28,905 nt of DNA from a virus, in the IMG/VR virus record IMGVR_UViG_3300008266_000341, positions 1 through 28,905 of that record. One strand, given 5' to 3'. Made by a program: the position numbers and the translations under genes. The notes below the pieces were generated by a model. The model was not told where the DNA came from and did not search any database. It was given only the letters and a program-made list of their open reading frames with translations. Below are positions 1-7,266 of the stretch, in pieces; the stretch's first letter is position 1; each line of letters starts with the position of its first letter.

Positions 1-437
1 GGGCGGCGGAGCGTGCCGCGTCTGCTCCCGTGCCGGCCGTGGCGTCGCTCGATGACGGGACGATCCAGCAGCGCATCGCGAGACAGAACGTCCTGGTCAG
101 TCGTGCGCGTGACGTCTGGCAGGCGGCGATGGAGACGGGCGACCGCGACCAATCCAAGTACCATACGCAGTACAACCAGGCGACCGCCAAGCTCATCGAC
201 CTCGAGGCCGAGGCGGAGCGTCGAGCGCTGATGGCTCGCGAATACATCAAGGCCTCGGAAGCCAAGGAGGCGATGCTTCACCTGACGGGCGAATGGATCG
301 AGGCGATGGAGCGGATGCCCAGCGAGCTCGGCGAGGCGTGCAACCCGAACGACCCGCCCAAGGCCATCGCCGTCTTGCAGGCCTACGTCCGCAAGGTGCG
401 GGAAAAACTCAGCGGCCATGACGAAGCGCAAGCCTAA
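1..437 (+). CDS. Probable terminase small subunit, C-terminal part (5' end outside window)
   Basis: The reading frame is open from base 3 to a TAA at 435-437, so the gene probably enters from upstream; a GTG at 30 is the first possible internal start and would give 135 residues. The visible part is a largely helical, charged protein with long Glu/Arg/Ala-rich stretches and no HTH, as expected for the oligomerisation and large-subunit-binding part of a small terminase. Its role would be to recognise phage DNA and load the packaging motor. The call rests on position, directly before the GpA-type large subunit, not on a diagnostic motif. The missing N-terminus should carry the DNA-binding HTH; the gene cut at the other end of the window ends in one. 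Alternative: an unrelated small coiled-coil protein. Confidence 0.55.
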   Translation, partial: AAERAASAPVPAVASLDDGTIQQRIARQNVLVSRARDVWQAAMETGDRDQSKYHTQYNQATAKLIDLEAEAERRALMAREYIKASEAKEAMLHLTGEWIEAMERMPSELGEACNPNDPPKAIAVLQAYVRKVREKLSGHDEAQA

Positions 438-555
438 GCCAAGGCGCAAGCCGATGCCTAAGCCGACGCGACCGCACAAGGACAAGCGCCGCAAATGGTC
501 GGAGGTTTCAAAGGAGCTGTATCGTCTGCTGAAGGAGGCAGGCCTCTATGACTAA
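418..555 (+). CDS. Small basic Lys/Arg/Pro-rich protein between terminase genes
   Basis: A 45-residue frame starts at ATG 418 inside the end of the preceding gene and stops at TAA 553-555, overlapping the large terminase start (ATG 548). The N-terminal half is extremely basic and proline-rich (repeated K-P, R-K and P-K steps), followed by a short amphipathic helix containing WSEV and LYRLLKEAGLYD. It could bind nucleic acid or act as an HNH-like remnant, but no Cys or catalytic His motif is present. Its end contains the SD site of the next gene, so its translation may be coupled to large terminase synthesis. No family recognised. It is short enough that most gene callers would skip it. Confidence 0.45.
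   Translation: MTKRKPKPRRKPMPKPTRPHKDKRRKWSEVSKELYRLLKEAGLYD
532..538 (+). promoter_or_regulatory. Strong Shine-Dalgarno site of the large terminase gene
   Basis: AAGGAGG lies nine bases before ATG 548 and fixes that start. It is a textbook SD site. This matters because most other genes in the window lack one, so the host does use an ordinary anti-SD sequence at least part of the time. Confidence 0.75.
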
Positions 556-2368
556 GGACGAGCTGCTGGCCATCGGCCGCGAATCCCTGACGCCGCCCGA
601 CAACGCCGACCCGGTCAAGTGGCTGGCGAGGAACATCACCCGCGTCCCTGCCGGTGCTTTCGCCGGCGGTTACAACCCGAGCCGCTGGCCGTGGATCGCG
701 GAAAGCCTGCGCCTGTTCCTCGACCCATCGACGCGGACGATGGTTGACCTCTGGTCGATTCAGACGGGCAAGACCCTGAAGGCACGTCTCGCGGCGACTT
801 ACCTGATGGCCAACGACCGAGGCAACATGGTCATCTACATGGACAACCAGGTGAACGCGGCGGACTTCACGATCCGTTACCTCCGGCCGATGTTCAACAT
901 GGTCGAGGAGGTGCGTCGTCACATCTCGCCGGCTGATAACCCGAAGAGCGACATCATCGACTTTGCGGACGGGACGATCGTCTACAACAACTCGGCCACG
1001 ACGGAGAAGGACTTGCAGCGCATCTCGACGCGGTACGTCATCGGCGACGAAATCTGGCTATGGAAGAAAGGCGCTGTGGCGCAGTCGATGGCCCGAACGA
1101 AGGCCTACGAATGGACGGCCAAGAAACTGTATCTGTCTCAGGCCGGCATGGTGGGCGACGACCTGGACAACATCTGGCAGATGACCACGCAGCACGAATG
1201 GAACTTCGTCTGTCCGCATGAGGACTGCCGCAAGCTCCAGCCCTGGGATTGGGCGTTCGTCCGTTTCCCTGAGCAGGCCAAAAGCCCGGCGGGATGGAAC
1301 CACCTGATGGTCGAGAAGAACACGACCTACGAATGCGCCGGGTGCAAGCGCCACCTCCCCGACACGAACGAGACGCGCATCGCCTGCAACGCCGTCGAGA
1401 ACGGTGCTCAGTTCGTGCAGATGGCCCAGCCTCAGAAGACGGGCTGGGTCGGGACGCACGTCAACGCCTTGGCTTCGACTAGCTGGGGCTCGCTGGCCGT
1501 GGACATGATCAAGAGCAAGGAGGCCTCCGACGCCTACGGCGACGAAGAGGGCCGGAAGATTTTTAAGACCAAGTATCTCGCCATCCCCTGGAGCGACGAC
1601 GGCGGGGCAATGGTAGTCTCTACGGAGTCGTCCGATTACGCGATGGCCGACGACTGGGAGGCCGAGGCCGTGATCACGCCGACGGGGAAGGTCGTCGACA
1701 GGGAGGGAGCGCCGAACGGCAGCATCCCTTTCCGCGTCGTCGGAATCGACGTGCAGCGAGGACACTTCTATGCGGTCGCCCGGAGGTTCGCCAAATCAGG
1801 CCATAGTCGCCTGATGGCGTTTGAGAAGCTGGAGACGTGGCAAGACCTGGACGAGTTCGTCAAGAAAGTTGGAGCCCATAAGGCGATGGTAATGGTGGAC
1901 TCAGGTGACCAGTCCCAACTCGTCTACCAGCAGACGGCGATCCGCGGCTGGAAGTGCTCGAAGGGTTCAGGCGCTGAGACGTTCGCCGTGGGCGACCGGG
2001 ACGGGAACACCGTCCGCCGATTTTATTCGGAGAAGCAGGCCATCCTTGTGCCGGGGACGACGGCTCGCGCGTGGCTCATTTCGTTCTCGAACGTGCAGGC
2101 TAAGGATTTGCTCCACGGCCTGAGGTCGAGGAAGGTCACGACATTCGCCCGGGATGCCTCCCCCGAGTATGTGGATCAGCTCAACTCGGAGGTGCGCGTG
2201 CGTGACCGGCGCACGGGCAAAGCGACCTGGATTCTTCCCCAGGGGAAGCGGGACAACCACGCCCTCGACTGCGAAATCCTTTGCCTGCTGGTCGCCGTCC
2301 GTTGGGGCGTCGTCGGCCGGGAAGCCACCGCGGACGACTTGCAACCCGGGGAAGGTTCGTCAACATGA
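548..2368 (+). CDS. Terminase large subunit, phage lambda GpA type
   Basis: ATPase-nuclease motor that packages DNA into the prohead and cuts concatemers. The 606-residue length suits the GpA family (lambda gpA is about 640). The N-terminal ATPase has a Walker A-like SIQTGKT at residues 70-76 and a Walker B YVIGDE at 163-168. A zinc-ribbon-like insertion follows, with C222/C227 and C263/C266. The C-terminal RNase H-like nuclease has acidic residues D401 (GIDVQ), D451 (VDSGD) and D574 (NHALDCE). The start is fixed by a perfect SD site and by overlap with the preceding small ORF (ATGACTAA). GpA-type motors usually go with cos-type or related packaging, but no cos site could be identified by eye. 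Confidence 0.95.
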   Translation: MTKDELLAIGRESLTPPDNADPVKWLARNITRVPAGAFAGGYNPSRWPWIAESLRLFLDPSTRTMVDLWSIQTGKTLKARLAATYLMANDRGNMVIYMDNQVNAADFTIRYLRPMFNMVEEVRRHISPADNPKSDIIDFADGTIVYNNSATTEKDLQRISTRYVIGDEIWLWKKGAVAQSMARTKAYEWTAKKLYLSQAGMVGDDLDNIWQMTTQHEWNFVCPHEDCRKLQPWDWAFVRFPEQAKSPAGWNHLMVEKNTTYECAGCKRHLPDTNETRIACNAVENGAQFVQMAQPQKTGWVGTHVNALASTSWGSLAVDMIKSKEASDAYGDEEGRKIFKTKYLAIPWSDDGGAMVVSTESSDYAMADDWEAEAVITPTGKVVDREGAPNGSIPFRVVGIDVQRGHFYAVARRFAKSGHSRLMAFEKLETWQDLDEFVKKVGAHKAMVMVDSGDQSQLVYQQTAIRGWKCSKGSGAETFAVGDRDGNTVRRFYSEKQAILVPGTTARAWLISFSNVQAKDLLHGLRSRKVTTFARDASPEYVDQLNSEVRVRDRRTGKATWILPQGKRDNHALDCEILCLLVAVRWGVVGREATADDLQPGEGSST

Positions 2369-2454
2369 AGGCAAGAGGGACGGTTCTGAAGCGTCGAAGG
2401 ATGTGCGCCTTCGGAGGCATAGGGTCGGGGCCGTCCCTCCCACCCGTTGCCTAG
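2365..2454 (+). CDS. Possible 29-residue basic peptide
   Basis: ATG 2365 overlaps the terminase stop in an ATGA arrangement and the frame runs to TAG at 2452-2454. The peptide is Arg/Lys-rich at the front (LKRRRM) and Gly/Pro-rich at the end, with no recognisable domain. Translational coupling is the only positive evidence; the stretch may simply be spacer between the terminase and connector genes. Its last codons overlap a copy of the TTGCC...CCGCAG element. Confidence 0.22.
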   Translation: MKARGTVLKRRRMCAFGGIGSGPSLPPVA

Positions 2455-2462
2455 ACCCGCAG
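2447..2462 (+). promoter_or_regulatory. TTGCC...CCGCAG start-proximal element, copy 1
   Basis: TTGCCTAGACCCGCAG ends four bases (attt) before ATG 2467. The following gene has no SD site. The element resembles the copies at 5454, 6866, 8717 and 12808. Its function is unknown; being this close to the start, it would act in translation or RNA processing rather than as an ordinary promoter. Confidence 0.5.
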
Positions 2463-2466
2463 ATTT

Positions 2467-2736
2467 ATGCAAGGATTGTTCATCGGACTATCGGAAGACG
2501 AGCTGCTGGCCATCAAGACCAAGGCGGTCGAGATGATCATGCAGGGCAAGGTGCTCATGTCCTACGCCGACTCCTCCAGTTCGGCGACGAAGCAGTTCGC
2601 CCTCCCGCCCAAGGAGATGCTTGCGGAAGCCCTTGGCGCGCTCAGCCAGCTCGATCCTGCCAAGTATGGTCGCCGTCGGAACGTGATCAACGTCCGCTAC
2701 GACAACCGTAACAACGACTCTAACTATGGCCTCTAA
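2467..2736 (+). CDS. gpW-like head-tail connector protein
   Basis: An 89-residue protein between the large terminase and the portal, the place of lambda gene W. gpW-type proteins bind the portal after packaging and form the platform for the tail. Two features match that small family (lambda gpW is 68 residues): an N-terminal helix with AIKTKAVEMIMQGK, then a Ser-rich segment around SYADSSSSATKQF followed by a second helix, LAEALGALSQL. The Asn/Asp-rich tail (DNRNNDSNYGL) looks disordered. The gene overlaps the portal start by 11 bases. The ATG follows an ATTTATG context and the CCGCAG element rather than an SD site. Family assignment is by eye. Confidence 0.65.
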   Translation: MQGLFIGLSEDELLAIKTKAVEMIMQGKVLMSYADSSSSATKQFALPPKEMLAEALGALSQLDPAKYGRRRNVINVRYDNRNNDSNYGL

Positions 2737-4276
2737 GTCTACGAAGAAGAAAGTCGTAAAGCCTGCCACCAAGGCGCCGAAGAATCCGGTCATCGCCGGC
2801 GGTCCTGCGCCTAAGCAACAGGCTTACTCGGAAACCTTCGGCGGCGGAGGCTATCCGGCTGGCCCTCGATGGGAAAGCGTGACCCAAAGCAACGGCCGAC
2901 AAATCCTTTACATGGGCTCCAACGTGGACGCCCGTCGCGACCTCCGTTCCCGCGATCGCAACGTGATGGTGCGCAAGTGCCGCAACGCGGAACGCAACTA
3001 CGGGATGTACAACCAAATCCTCAACGACATGGTGTTGTACACTTCGGGAGACGGCATCCGTCCGCAGTCGCACGCGAGCACGCCCGAGGCCGCAAAGGCC
3101 TATGAGGAATACTTCGCAGAGCAGGCCAAGCGCATCGACATCACGAACCGCTTCTCGTTCTACCAGTGCCAGGGGATGCTAGTCCGCGCGCTCATCCGTG
3201 ACGGCGACTGCTTCGCCGCCAAGGTCCGCAACGGCCGAGACGAGGCGAAGATTCAAATAATCGAATGTCACCGAGTGGGCGACCCTGCCGACCGTGACAC
3301 GCCTGACCGATGCTGGGACGGCGTGCAGTTCGGAGAGTACGGCGAGATCGTAGGCTATTACGTCTACCGCTCCGACGGCTCTAGCCGGTTCATGCCGTCC
3401 AACTCCGTTATGCACGTTGTGGACCTTACCTCGTCAAGCGCATCCCGAGGCACTCCTTTGCTTCAGCATTCGGTCAACAGCTTGGCCGATCTCGACGAGA
3501 TCCTCGAAGCCGAGAAACGCGCGGTCAAGGACCAGTCGGAGGTTACGCGCGTCCTCAACAAGGCAGGCGGTTTCATCGACGACAACATGGCGGCCGAACT
3601 AGGCGGCGGAGACCGATGCTACTCCGGCATGGTCGAGCAGGCCGGCGGCAAGCTCATCGTCCTTGAACCCAACGAGAAGCTGGAACATCAGGAATCAAAG
3701 CGACCCAGCCAGACCTTTAACGGATTCGTGACCGAACTTCAGCGGGACATCGCCTTTGGCTCCCTGCCGTTTGAGTTCGTCGCGAATCCTCAAGCCCTGG
3801 GTGGAGCGTCCATTCGACTAGTCACTGCGAAGGCCGCGCGAGTCTTCGGAAAGTATCAGACTGTCATCATCGAAACCTTCTGTCAGCCGACTTGGGATTA
3901 CATCATCGCCGACGGCATCGCCAAGGGACTGATCCCTGACGACCCGCAGTGGTACGTCACGTCCTGGACCACGCCGAAGAGCGTGACCGTGGACGGCGGA
4001 CGAGACGCCGCGAACGACCGCGCCGACGTCGAGCTCGGGCTCCTGAGCATGAGCGAGCTCTACGCCCAGCGAGGCCTCGACTTCAGGACCGAACTCCAGA
4101 AGCGAGCCGACGACATGAACTACGTCATTGGCCTGGCCAAGGAAAAGAACCTCCCCGTGTGGATGCTTTACAAGCCCGGCTTCAACTGGCTTCAGCAGGG
4201 GCAGGCCGTCTCTCAGACTCCGAACGACGTGGCCGAGAATCTCGACCTCCCAACCCCTCCTCCTTCCAACCCCTAA
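2726..4276 (+). CDS. Portal protein, lambda gpB type
   Basis: Dodecameric ring at the unique capsid vertex, the channel for DNA entry and exit and the docking point of terminase and neck. The length of 516 residues is close to lambda gpB (533). The N-terminus is basic and disordered (KSTKKKVVKPATK). The core has the expected helical pattern, including YGMYNQILNDMVLYTSGDGI near residues 92-111, which matches the lambda-type portal style. A Pro/Gln-rich end (VSQTPNDVAENLDLPTPPPS) is probably flexible. The gene overlaps the connector and is followed after five bases by the protease GTG, in standard lambda B-C order. Confidence 0.92.
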   Translation: MASKSTKKKVVKPATKAPKNPVIAGGPAPKQQAYSETFGGGGYPAGPRWESVTQSNGRQILYMGSNVDARRDLRSRDRNVMVRKCRNAERNYGMYNQILNDMVLYTSGDGIRPQSHASTPEAAKAYEEYFAEQAKRIDITNRFSFYQCQGMLVRALIRDGDCFAAKVRNGRDEAKIQIIECHRVGDPADRDTPDRCWDGVQFGEYGEIVGYYVYRSDGSSRFMPSNSVMHVVDLTSSSASRGTPLLQHSVNSLADLDEILEAEKRAVKDQSEVTRVLNKAGGFIDDNMAAELGGGDRCYSGMVEQAGGKLIVLEPNEKLEHQESKRPSQTFNGFVTELQRDIAFGSLPFEFVANPQALGGASIRLVTAKAARVFGKYQTVIIETFCQPTWDYIIADGIAKGLIPDDPQWYVTSWTTPKSVTVDGGRDAANDRADVELGLLSMSELYAQRGLDFRTELQKRADDMNYVIGLAKEKNLPVWMLYKPGFNWLQQGQAVSQTPNDVAENLDLPTPPPSNP

Positions 4277-4281
4277 CTCCC

Positions 4282-5067
4282 GTGCGTTTCCTTTCCCAAG
4301 GCCTCCGAGGCCTCGAGCCTCTCCTCATCAATCCCGTCCGCGCGAAGGATTACGTCGAAGCGTCGAAGGCCGCCGGCCTCGGCGACATGATCGCGCAGCT
4401 CTTCGGCGAATCGCCCAAGCCCTACGTCGTCGGCAACGTGGCGGTCGTCCCGCTGTCTGGCCCCATCGGCAAGGGCGTCTCCCCTGTCGAGCGAATGATG
4501 GGCGCGGCCGACGTTGACGTGGTGTCGGGCTGGCTCGACGAAGCCGCCGAGAACCCCGCCGTGGAGAAGGTTCTTCTCTTCGTCAACTCCCCTGGCGGAA
4601 CGGTCACCGGCGTTCCTGAACTGGCCGCCAAGGTGGCCAACTTCCCGAAGCCGACCCGCGCCTTCGCGGATAACATGGCCGCCAGCGCCGGCGTGTGGGT
4701 GGCCTCGCAGGCTGACGAGTTCGTCGTCACGCCCTCCTCCCAGATCGGAAGCATCGGCGTCTACATGGTCGTCCCGAATCTCGAAGAGTACTACGCCGCC
4801 CAGGGCATCAAGTTTGAGGTCATCGCCGCCGGCGTCCACAAGGCTGCCGGAGCCGAAGGCCTTCCCCTCACGCCCGACCAACGCGCTTACCTTCAGGCCT
4901 CTGTCGAATCGACCCGTGACCAGTTCCGTGCCGCGGTCCGCAACAAGCGCCGCTTCGTGCAGGACGCCGACATGGAAGGCCAGCTCTTCTCGGGTAGCGA
5001 AGCCGCCGCCCGTGGTCTTGCCACCGGCATCGTCCAGAACTTCCGCGAAGCCCTCGCCTCTTTCTGA
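4282..5067 (+). CDS. Prohead protease, S49 / SppA-ClpP-like (lambda gpC type)
   Basis: A 261-residue serine peptidase expected to trim scaffold and portal during head maturation. The GTG at 4282 is chosen because the frame upstream lies inside the portal gene and homologues begin near this point; there is no good ATG. The fold signature is clear: a glycine motif VNSPGGTV at about 101-108, the nucleophile Ser135 in DNMAASAGVW, and the general base Lys187 in AAGVHKAAG, the Ser-Lys dyad of S49 peptidases. The stop overlaps the next ATG (TGATG), so the scaffold-containing gene is translationally coupled. In lambda, the scaffold Nu3 is made from an internal start in gene C; here it is a separate downstream gene. 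Confidence 0.9.
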   Translation: MRFLSQGLRGLEPLLINPVRAKDYVEASKAAGLGDMIAQLFGESPKPYVVGNVAVVPLSGPIGKGVSPVERMMGAADVDVVSGWLDEAAENPAVEKVLLFVNSPGGTVTGVPELAAKVANFPKPTRAFADNMAASAGVWVASQADEFVVTPSSQIGSIGVYMVVPNLEEYYAAQGIKFEVIAAGVHKAAGAEGLPLTPDQRAYLQASVESTRDQFRAAVRNKRRFVQDADMEGQLFSGSEAAARGLATGIVQNFREALASF

Positions 5068-5918
5068 TGTCCGTCCCCGTCCCTGACTACGTTTCCGAAG
5101 CCGCACGGCGCGGCCTTGAGTGGCACGCCGAAGGCAAGTCAGGGGACGGCGTGACCGACCAGACCATCCGCGAGGCTCGCGACATGGTGGCCGGAGAAGT
5201 GTCAGACGACAAGGTCCGCCGCATGGGGCCGTGGTTCCAGCGTCACCGGGCCGACATGGACGCACCCAAGAACAAGCCCGACAACGAAGATTTCCCCGGT
5301 GCGGGAGCCGTGGCCTGGGCGTTGTGGGGTGGACCGACCTCCGGCGACATCATGCGAACCGCCAAGTGGGCCGAAGACGAAGCCGCCCGTCTGGATCGTG
5401 AGGACGAAGACGACGATAATGGTGACGACGACGACCGCTCCGCGTCCGCCAAGTTGCCCACCTCCGCAATTTTTAAGACCATGACCATCGAAGAAAAACT
5501 CGCCGCCGCCGAAGCCCTCGTTGCTTCCGCCTCTGCCGAACGTGACGACCTCCGCGCCACCGTGGAGAAGCTCACCGTCGGCGCTTCCTCGGAAGTCGAA
5601 GCCCTCAAGGTCGAGGCCGCCAGCAAGGACGCCAAGCTCGTCGAGCTCGAAGGCCTCCTCGCCGCCTCCGCCAAACAGGTCGAAGAACTGACCGCCAAGG
5701 TCGCAGAACTCTCGGCCGTCCAGGTCAGCGCCTCGGCCGAAGCCGCGGCCATCGTGGCCAAGGTCGGCGTCGCCGCCGTGGACCTTCCCCAGGGCGACAG
5801 CCCGGTCCGTGCCACGGACAAGGAGATCGCGCAGCAGTACGCCTCGATGCCTGCCGGCCCCGAGCGTCTCGCGTTCCTCAAGAAGAACCGCGCCGCCATC
5901 TTCAACGGCAACAAGTAA
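5067..5918 (+). CDS. Two-part capsid scaffold protein with N-terminal phage morphogenesis domain
   Basis: 283 residues in two halves. Residues 1-100 carry a compact domain with ARRGLEWHAEGKSGDG, a central MGPWFQRHRADMD and AWALWGG, a combination I recall beside prohead proteases in other phages; its role is unknown. An acidic linker follows (DREDEDDDNGDDDD). Residues 139-283 form an Ala/Glu/Lys-rich coiled coil (about 140-235) and a short C-terminal helix with RLAFLKKN, as in scaffolding proteins that bind capsid protein through a basic C-terminus. Position between protease and capsid fits a scaffold. ATG 5481 (M139) is probably also used as a start, giving scaffold alone. The gene starts in a TGATG overlap with the protease. 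Confidence 0.75.
   Translation: MSVPVPDYVSEAARRGLEWHAEGKSGDGVTDQTIREARDMVAGEVSDDKVRRMGPWFQRHRADMDAPKNKPDNEDFPGAGAVAWALWGGPTSGDIMRTAKWAEDEAARLDREDEDDDNGDDDDRSASAKLPTSAIFKTMTIEEKLAAAEALVASASAERDDLRATVEKLTVGASSEVEALKVEAASKDAKLVELEGLLAASAKQVEELTAKVAELSAVQVSASAEAAAIVAKVGVAAVDLPQGDSPVRATDKEIAQQYASMPAGPERLAFLKKNRAAIFNGNK
5454..5469 (+). promoter_or_regulatory. TTGCC...CCGCA element inside the scaffold gene, copy 2
   Basis: TTGCCCACCTCCGCAA, then 11 bases, then the in-frame ATG 5481. Its first 15 bases are identical to copy 3 before the neck gene at 6886. Elsewhere the element precedes genuine gene starts, so its presence here argues that M139 is an initiation site. Within the long ORF these bases encode part of the linker (LPTSAIFKT). 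Confidence 0.5.
5481..5918 (+). CDS. Predicted internal-start product: free scaffold protein (Nu3-like)
   Basis: In-frame ATG 5481 (M139 of the long protein) would yield a 145-residue scaffold consisting only of the coiled coil and the C-terminal capsid-binding helix, without the N-terminal domain and acidic linker. Three things support it: the domain boundary falls exactly here; the start-proximal TTGCC...CCGCA element ends 11 bases upstream with the same spacer style (tttttaagacc) as the tail-tube gene (tttcaaagact); and lambda makes scaffold Nu3 from an internal start in a protease ORF. No SD site is seen. This is a prediction from context. Confidence 0.5.
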   Translation: MTIEEKLAAAEALVASASAERDDLRATVEKLTVGASSEVEALKVEAASKDAKLVELEGLLAASAKQVEELTAKVAELSAVQVSASAEAAAIVAKVGVAAVDLPQGDSPVRATDKEIAQQYASMPAGPERLAFLKKNRAAIFNGNK

Positions 5919-5955
5919 CCCTTTCCCCATCCCCCTAACTTCATCCTAAACTAAC

Positions 5956-6810
5956 ATGTCCAACACCATCGCAGCCCAGCTCATCGTCGATACGCTGGCC
6001 GAACAGTCCAAGACCGTTCTCGCCAACCGCCTCGCCGCCCTCTCCCACTTCGCGTCCGACTTCTCGGGCGACGTCAAGAAGCCGAACGACACCATCCAGG
6101 TCTCGATCGCTTCCGCCACGGCCGCCACTCAGGTCAACCCGACCGCGTTCAACAACATCGGCGGCACGACCCTCTCGGCCACCGCGGTCTCCCTCGACCA
6201 CGTCTACCAGCCCTTCGGCCTGGAGTACTCCGACATCCAGAACGCCATCCGCCTCGAGCGCCTGGTGAAGATCAACCTCGACGCCCTCGCCGACAAGATC
6301 TGGGCTCTCGCCACCGCCCCCATCACCGTCGCCAACTTCGGCGCCGCCACCGTGACCGCCGCTGACTCGGCCGTCACCCCGGGCTCTGCCAACCTCAAGG
6401 CTCTCTGGGCTGGCGTCTCCAAGGCCGGCCGCAAGGCGCTCATCGTGAACCCTGGCATCTACAGCCAGCTCATCCCGACCAGCACCACCAGCCTGCCCCT
6501 CTCCGAAGGCGCTTACGGCTTCGACGGCGGCGTCTACTACGCCTCGCAGTTCCCCTCCGAACTGAAGCTGGCCGGCTTCGCCTGCTCCAGCGACGCCATC
6601 GCGATGGCGGCCGCGGCCCCTTCCCTCGACCACGTCCGCGACGGCATGCTCGTCTCGGAAGTCGTGACCCTCGAGAACCTGGGCATGAACATCTACTACA
6701 ACGTCTGGGCCGACAAGAGCACCCGCTCCCTCGTCGCCTCGGCCGAGCTGATGTTCGGCGCCTCGAAGGCCGTCACCTCGGGCACGATCGCCTCGGTCTA
6801 CAACCCGTAA
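5956..6810 (+). CDS. Major capsid protein
   Basis: A 284-residue protein directly after the scaffold, the usual place for the HK97-fold shell protein. The N-terminal segment is helical (AAQLIVDTLAEQSKTVLANRLAALSHFASDF), followed by alternating beta-rich, Thr/Ala/Val-dense stretches and a C-terminal MNIYYNVWADKSTRSLVASAELMFG, the kind of beta strand and hinge seen before the end of such proteins. Compositional bias is strong, with heavy use of GCC, ACC, GTC and CTC codons, as expected of the most highly expressed phage gene. The leader (taaccctttcccc... to ATG 5956) is C-rich with no SD site. A strong terminator lies 29 bases downstream. The family call depends on context and length. Confidence 0.85.
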   Translation: MSNTIAAQLIVDTLAEQSKTVLANRLAALSHFASDFSGDVKKPNDTIQVSIASATAATQVNPTAFNNIGGTTLSATAVSLDHVYQPFGLEYSDIQNAIRLERLVKINLDALADKIWALATAPITVANFGAATVTAADSAVTPGSANLKALWAGVSKAGRKALIVNPGIYSQLIPTSTTSLPLSEGAYGFDGGVYYASQFPSELKLAGFACSSDAIAMAAAAPSLDHVRDGMLVSEVVTLENLGMNIYYNVWADKSTRSLVASAELMFGASKAVTSGTIASVYNP

Positions 6811-6815
6811 TCGCC

Positions 6816-6830
6816 GGGGCTTAAAGCCCC
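6816..6830 (+). repeat. Small palindrome after the capsid gene
   Basis: GGGGCTTAAAGCCCC is self-complementary (seven pairs around one central A) and lies six bases after the capsid stop. It can form a short hairpin upstream of the main terminator, perhaps protecting the 3' end of capsid mRNA. It has no T tract of its own. Confidence 0.5.
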
Positions 6831-6838
6831 ACCAAACT

Positions 6839-6867
6839 AGACCCCCAGAAATGGGGGTCTTTTTTTT
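6839..6867 (+). terminator. Rho-independent terminator after the major capsid gene
   Basis: Perfect eight-base-pair stem AGACCCCC / GGGGGTCT around the loop AGAAAT, followed immediately by seven Ts. It is the clearest terminator in the window. It would end or attenuate capsid transcripts so that head-completion and tail genes, which are needed in fewer copies, are transcribed mostly by read-through. The T tract runs directly into the next TTGCC...CCGCAG element. Confidence 0.9.
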
Positions 6868-6881
6868 GCCCACCTCCGCAG
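6866..6881 (+). promoter_or_regulatory. TTGCC...CCGCAG start-proximal element, copy 3
   Basis: TTGCCCACCTCCGCAG ends four bases (aagt) before ATG 6886. It shares its first 15 bases with the copy inside the scaffold gene 1.4 kb away. Here it is not in frame with the following gene, so conservation cannot be explained by protein coding. No SD site is present. Confidence 0.55.
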
Positions 6882-6885
6882 AAGT

Positions 6886-7266
6886 ATGAGCCTATACGGT
6901 CAAGAGTTTTTGGACGACGCCAAGGAGATGACCTATGACTTCGGCATCCCGTGCGCCACGGCCGGCTCGACCGTCACCTTCTCGGCCCTCATCTCGGAAC
7001 CCGCCTACACCACCGTCCTCGAATCAGGGGGGTATTGTGAGCGGACCCAGTACACCGTCCGCCTCCCCGCCGCAACGGCCTCCTGGACGAAGCCAGACGG
7101 GTCTAATGGGGCATCGGCGGCCGTCCTCTCAGGGGGCGTCCCCATCCCCGCCCTGGGCATCGGCAAGAAACTGACGGTCGGGGGCAAGGTGGTCCGCGTC
7201 ACCAGCCAGACCTACAAGACCCTTTCGGCTTGGATCACCCTGATCGTCGTTGACGACAACCAGTGA
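6886..7266 (+). CDS. Probable head-closure / head-tail joining protein
   Basis: A 126-residue beta-rich protein directly after the capsid gene, the place of neck proteins such as lambda gpFII. The pattern of strands around STVTFSALISEP, YTVRLPAATASWT, IGKKLTVGGKVVRVTS and AWITLIVVDD fits a small beta barrel of the kind that seals the portal and accepts the tail. The ATG follows a CCGCAG element; the end overlaps the next frame (GTGA). No diagnostic motif; the assignment is from order and predicted fold. Confidence 0.5.
   Translation: MSLYGQEFLDDAKEMTYDFGIPCATAGSTVTFSALISEPAYTTVLESGGYCERTQYTVRLPAATASWTKPDGSNGASAAVLSGGVPIPALGIGKKLTVGGKVVRVTSQTYKTLSAWITLIVVDDNQ

Noticed and set aside
1058-5930. 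Long open frames on the minus strand
   Set aside because: They lie exactly opposite strong + strand genes, have repetitive Arg/Gly/Val/Asp composition, and carry no motifs. In GC-rich DNA such shadows are common.
6861-6881. Splice-acceptor-like look of the T tract plus CCGCAG
   Set aside because: The pattern resembles a polypyrimidine/CAG site, but there is no donor, the genes are intact, and this is a phage.
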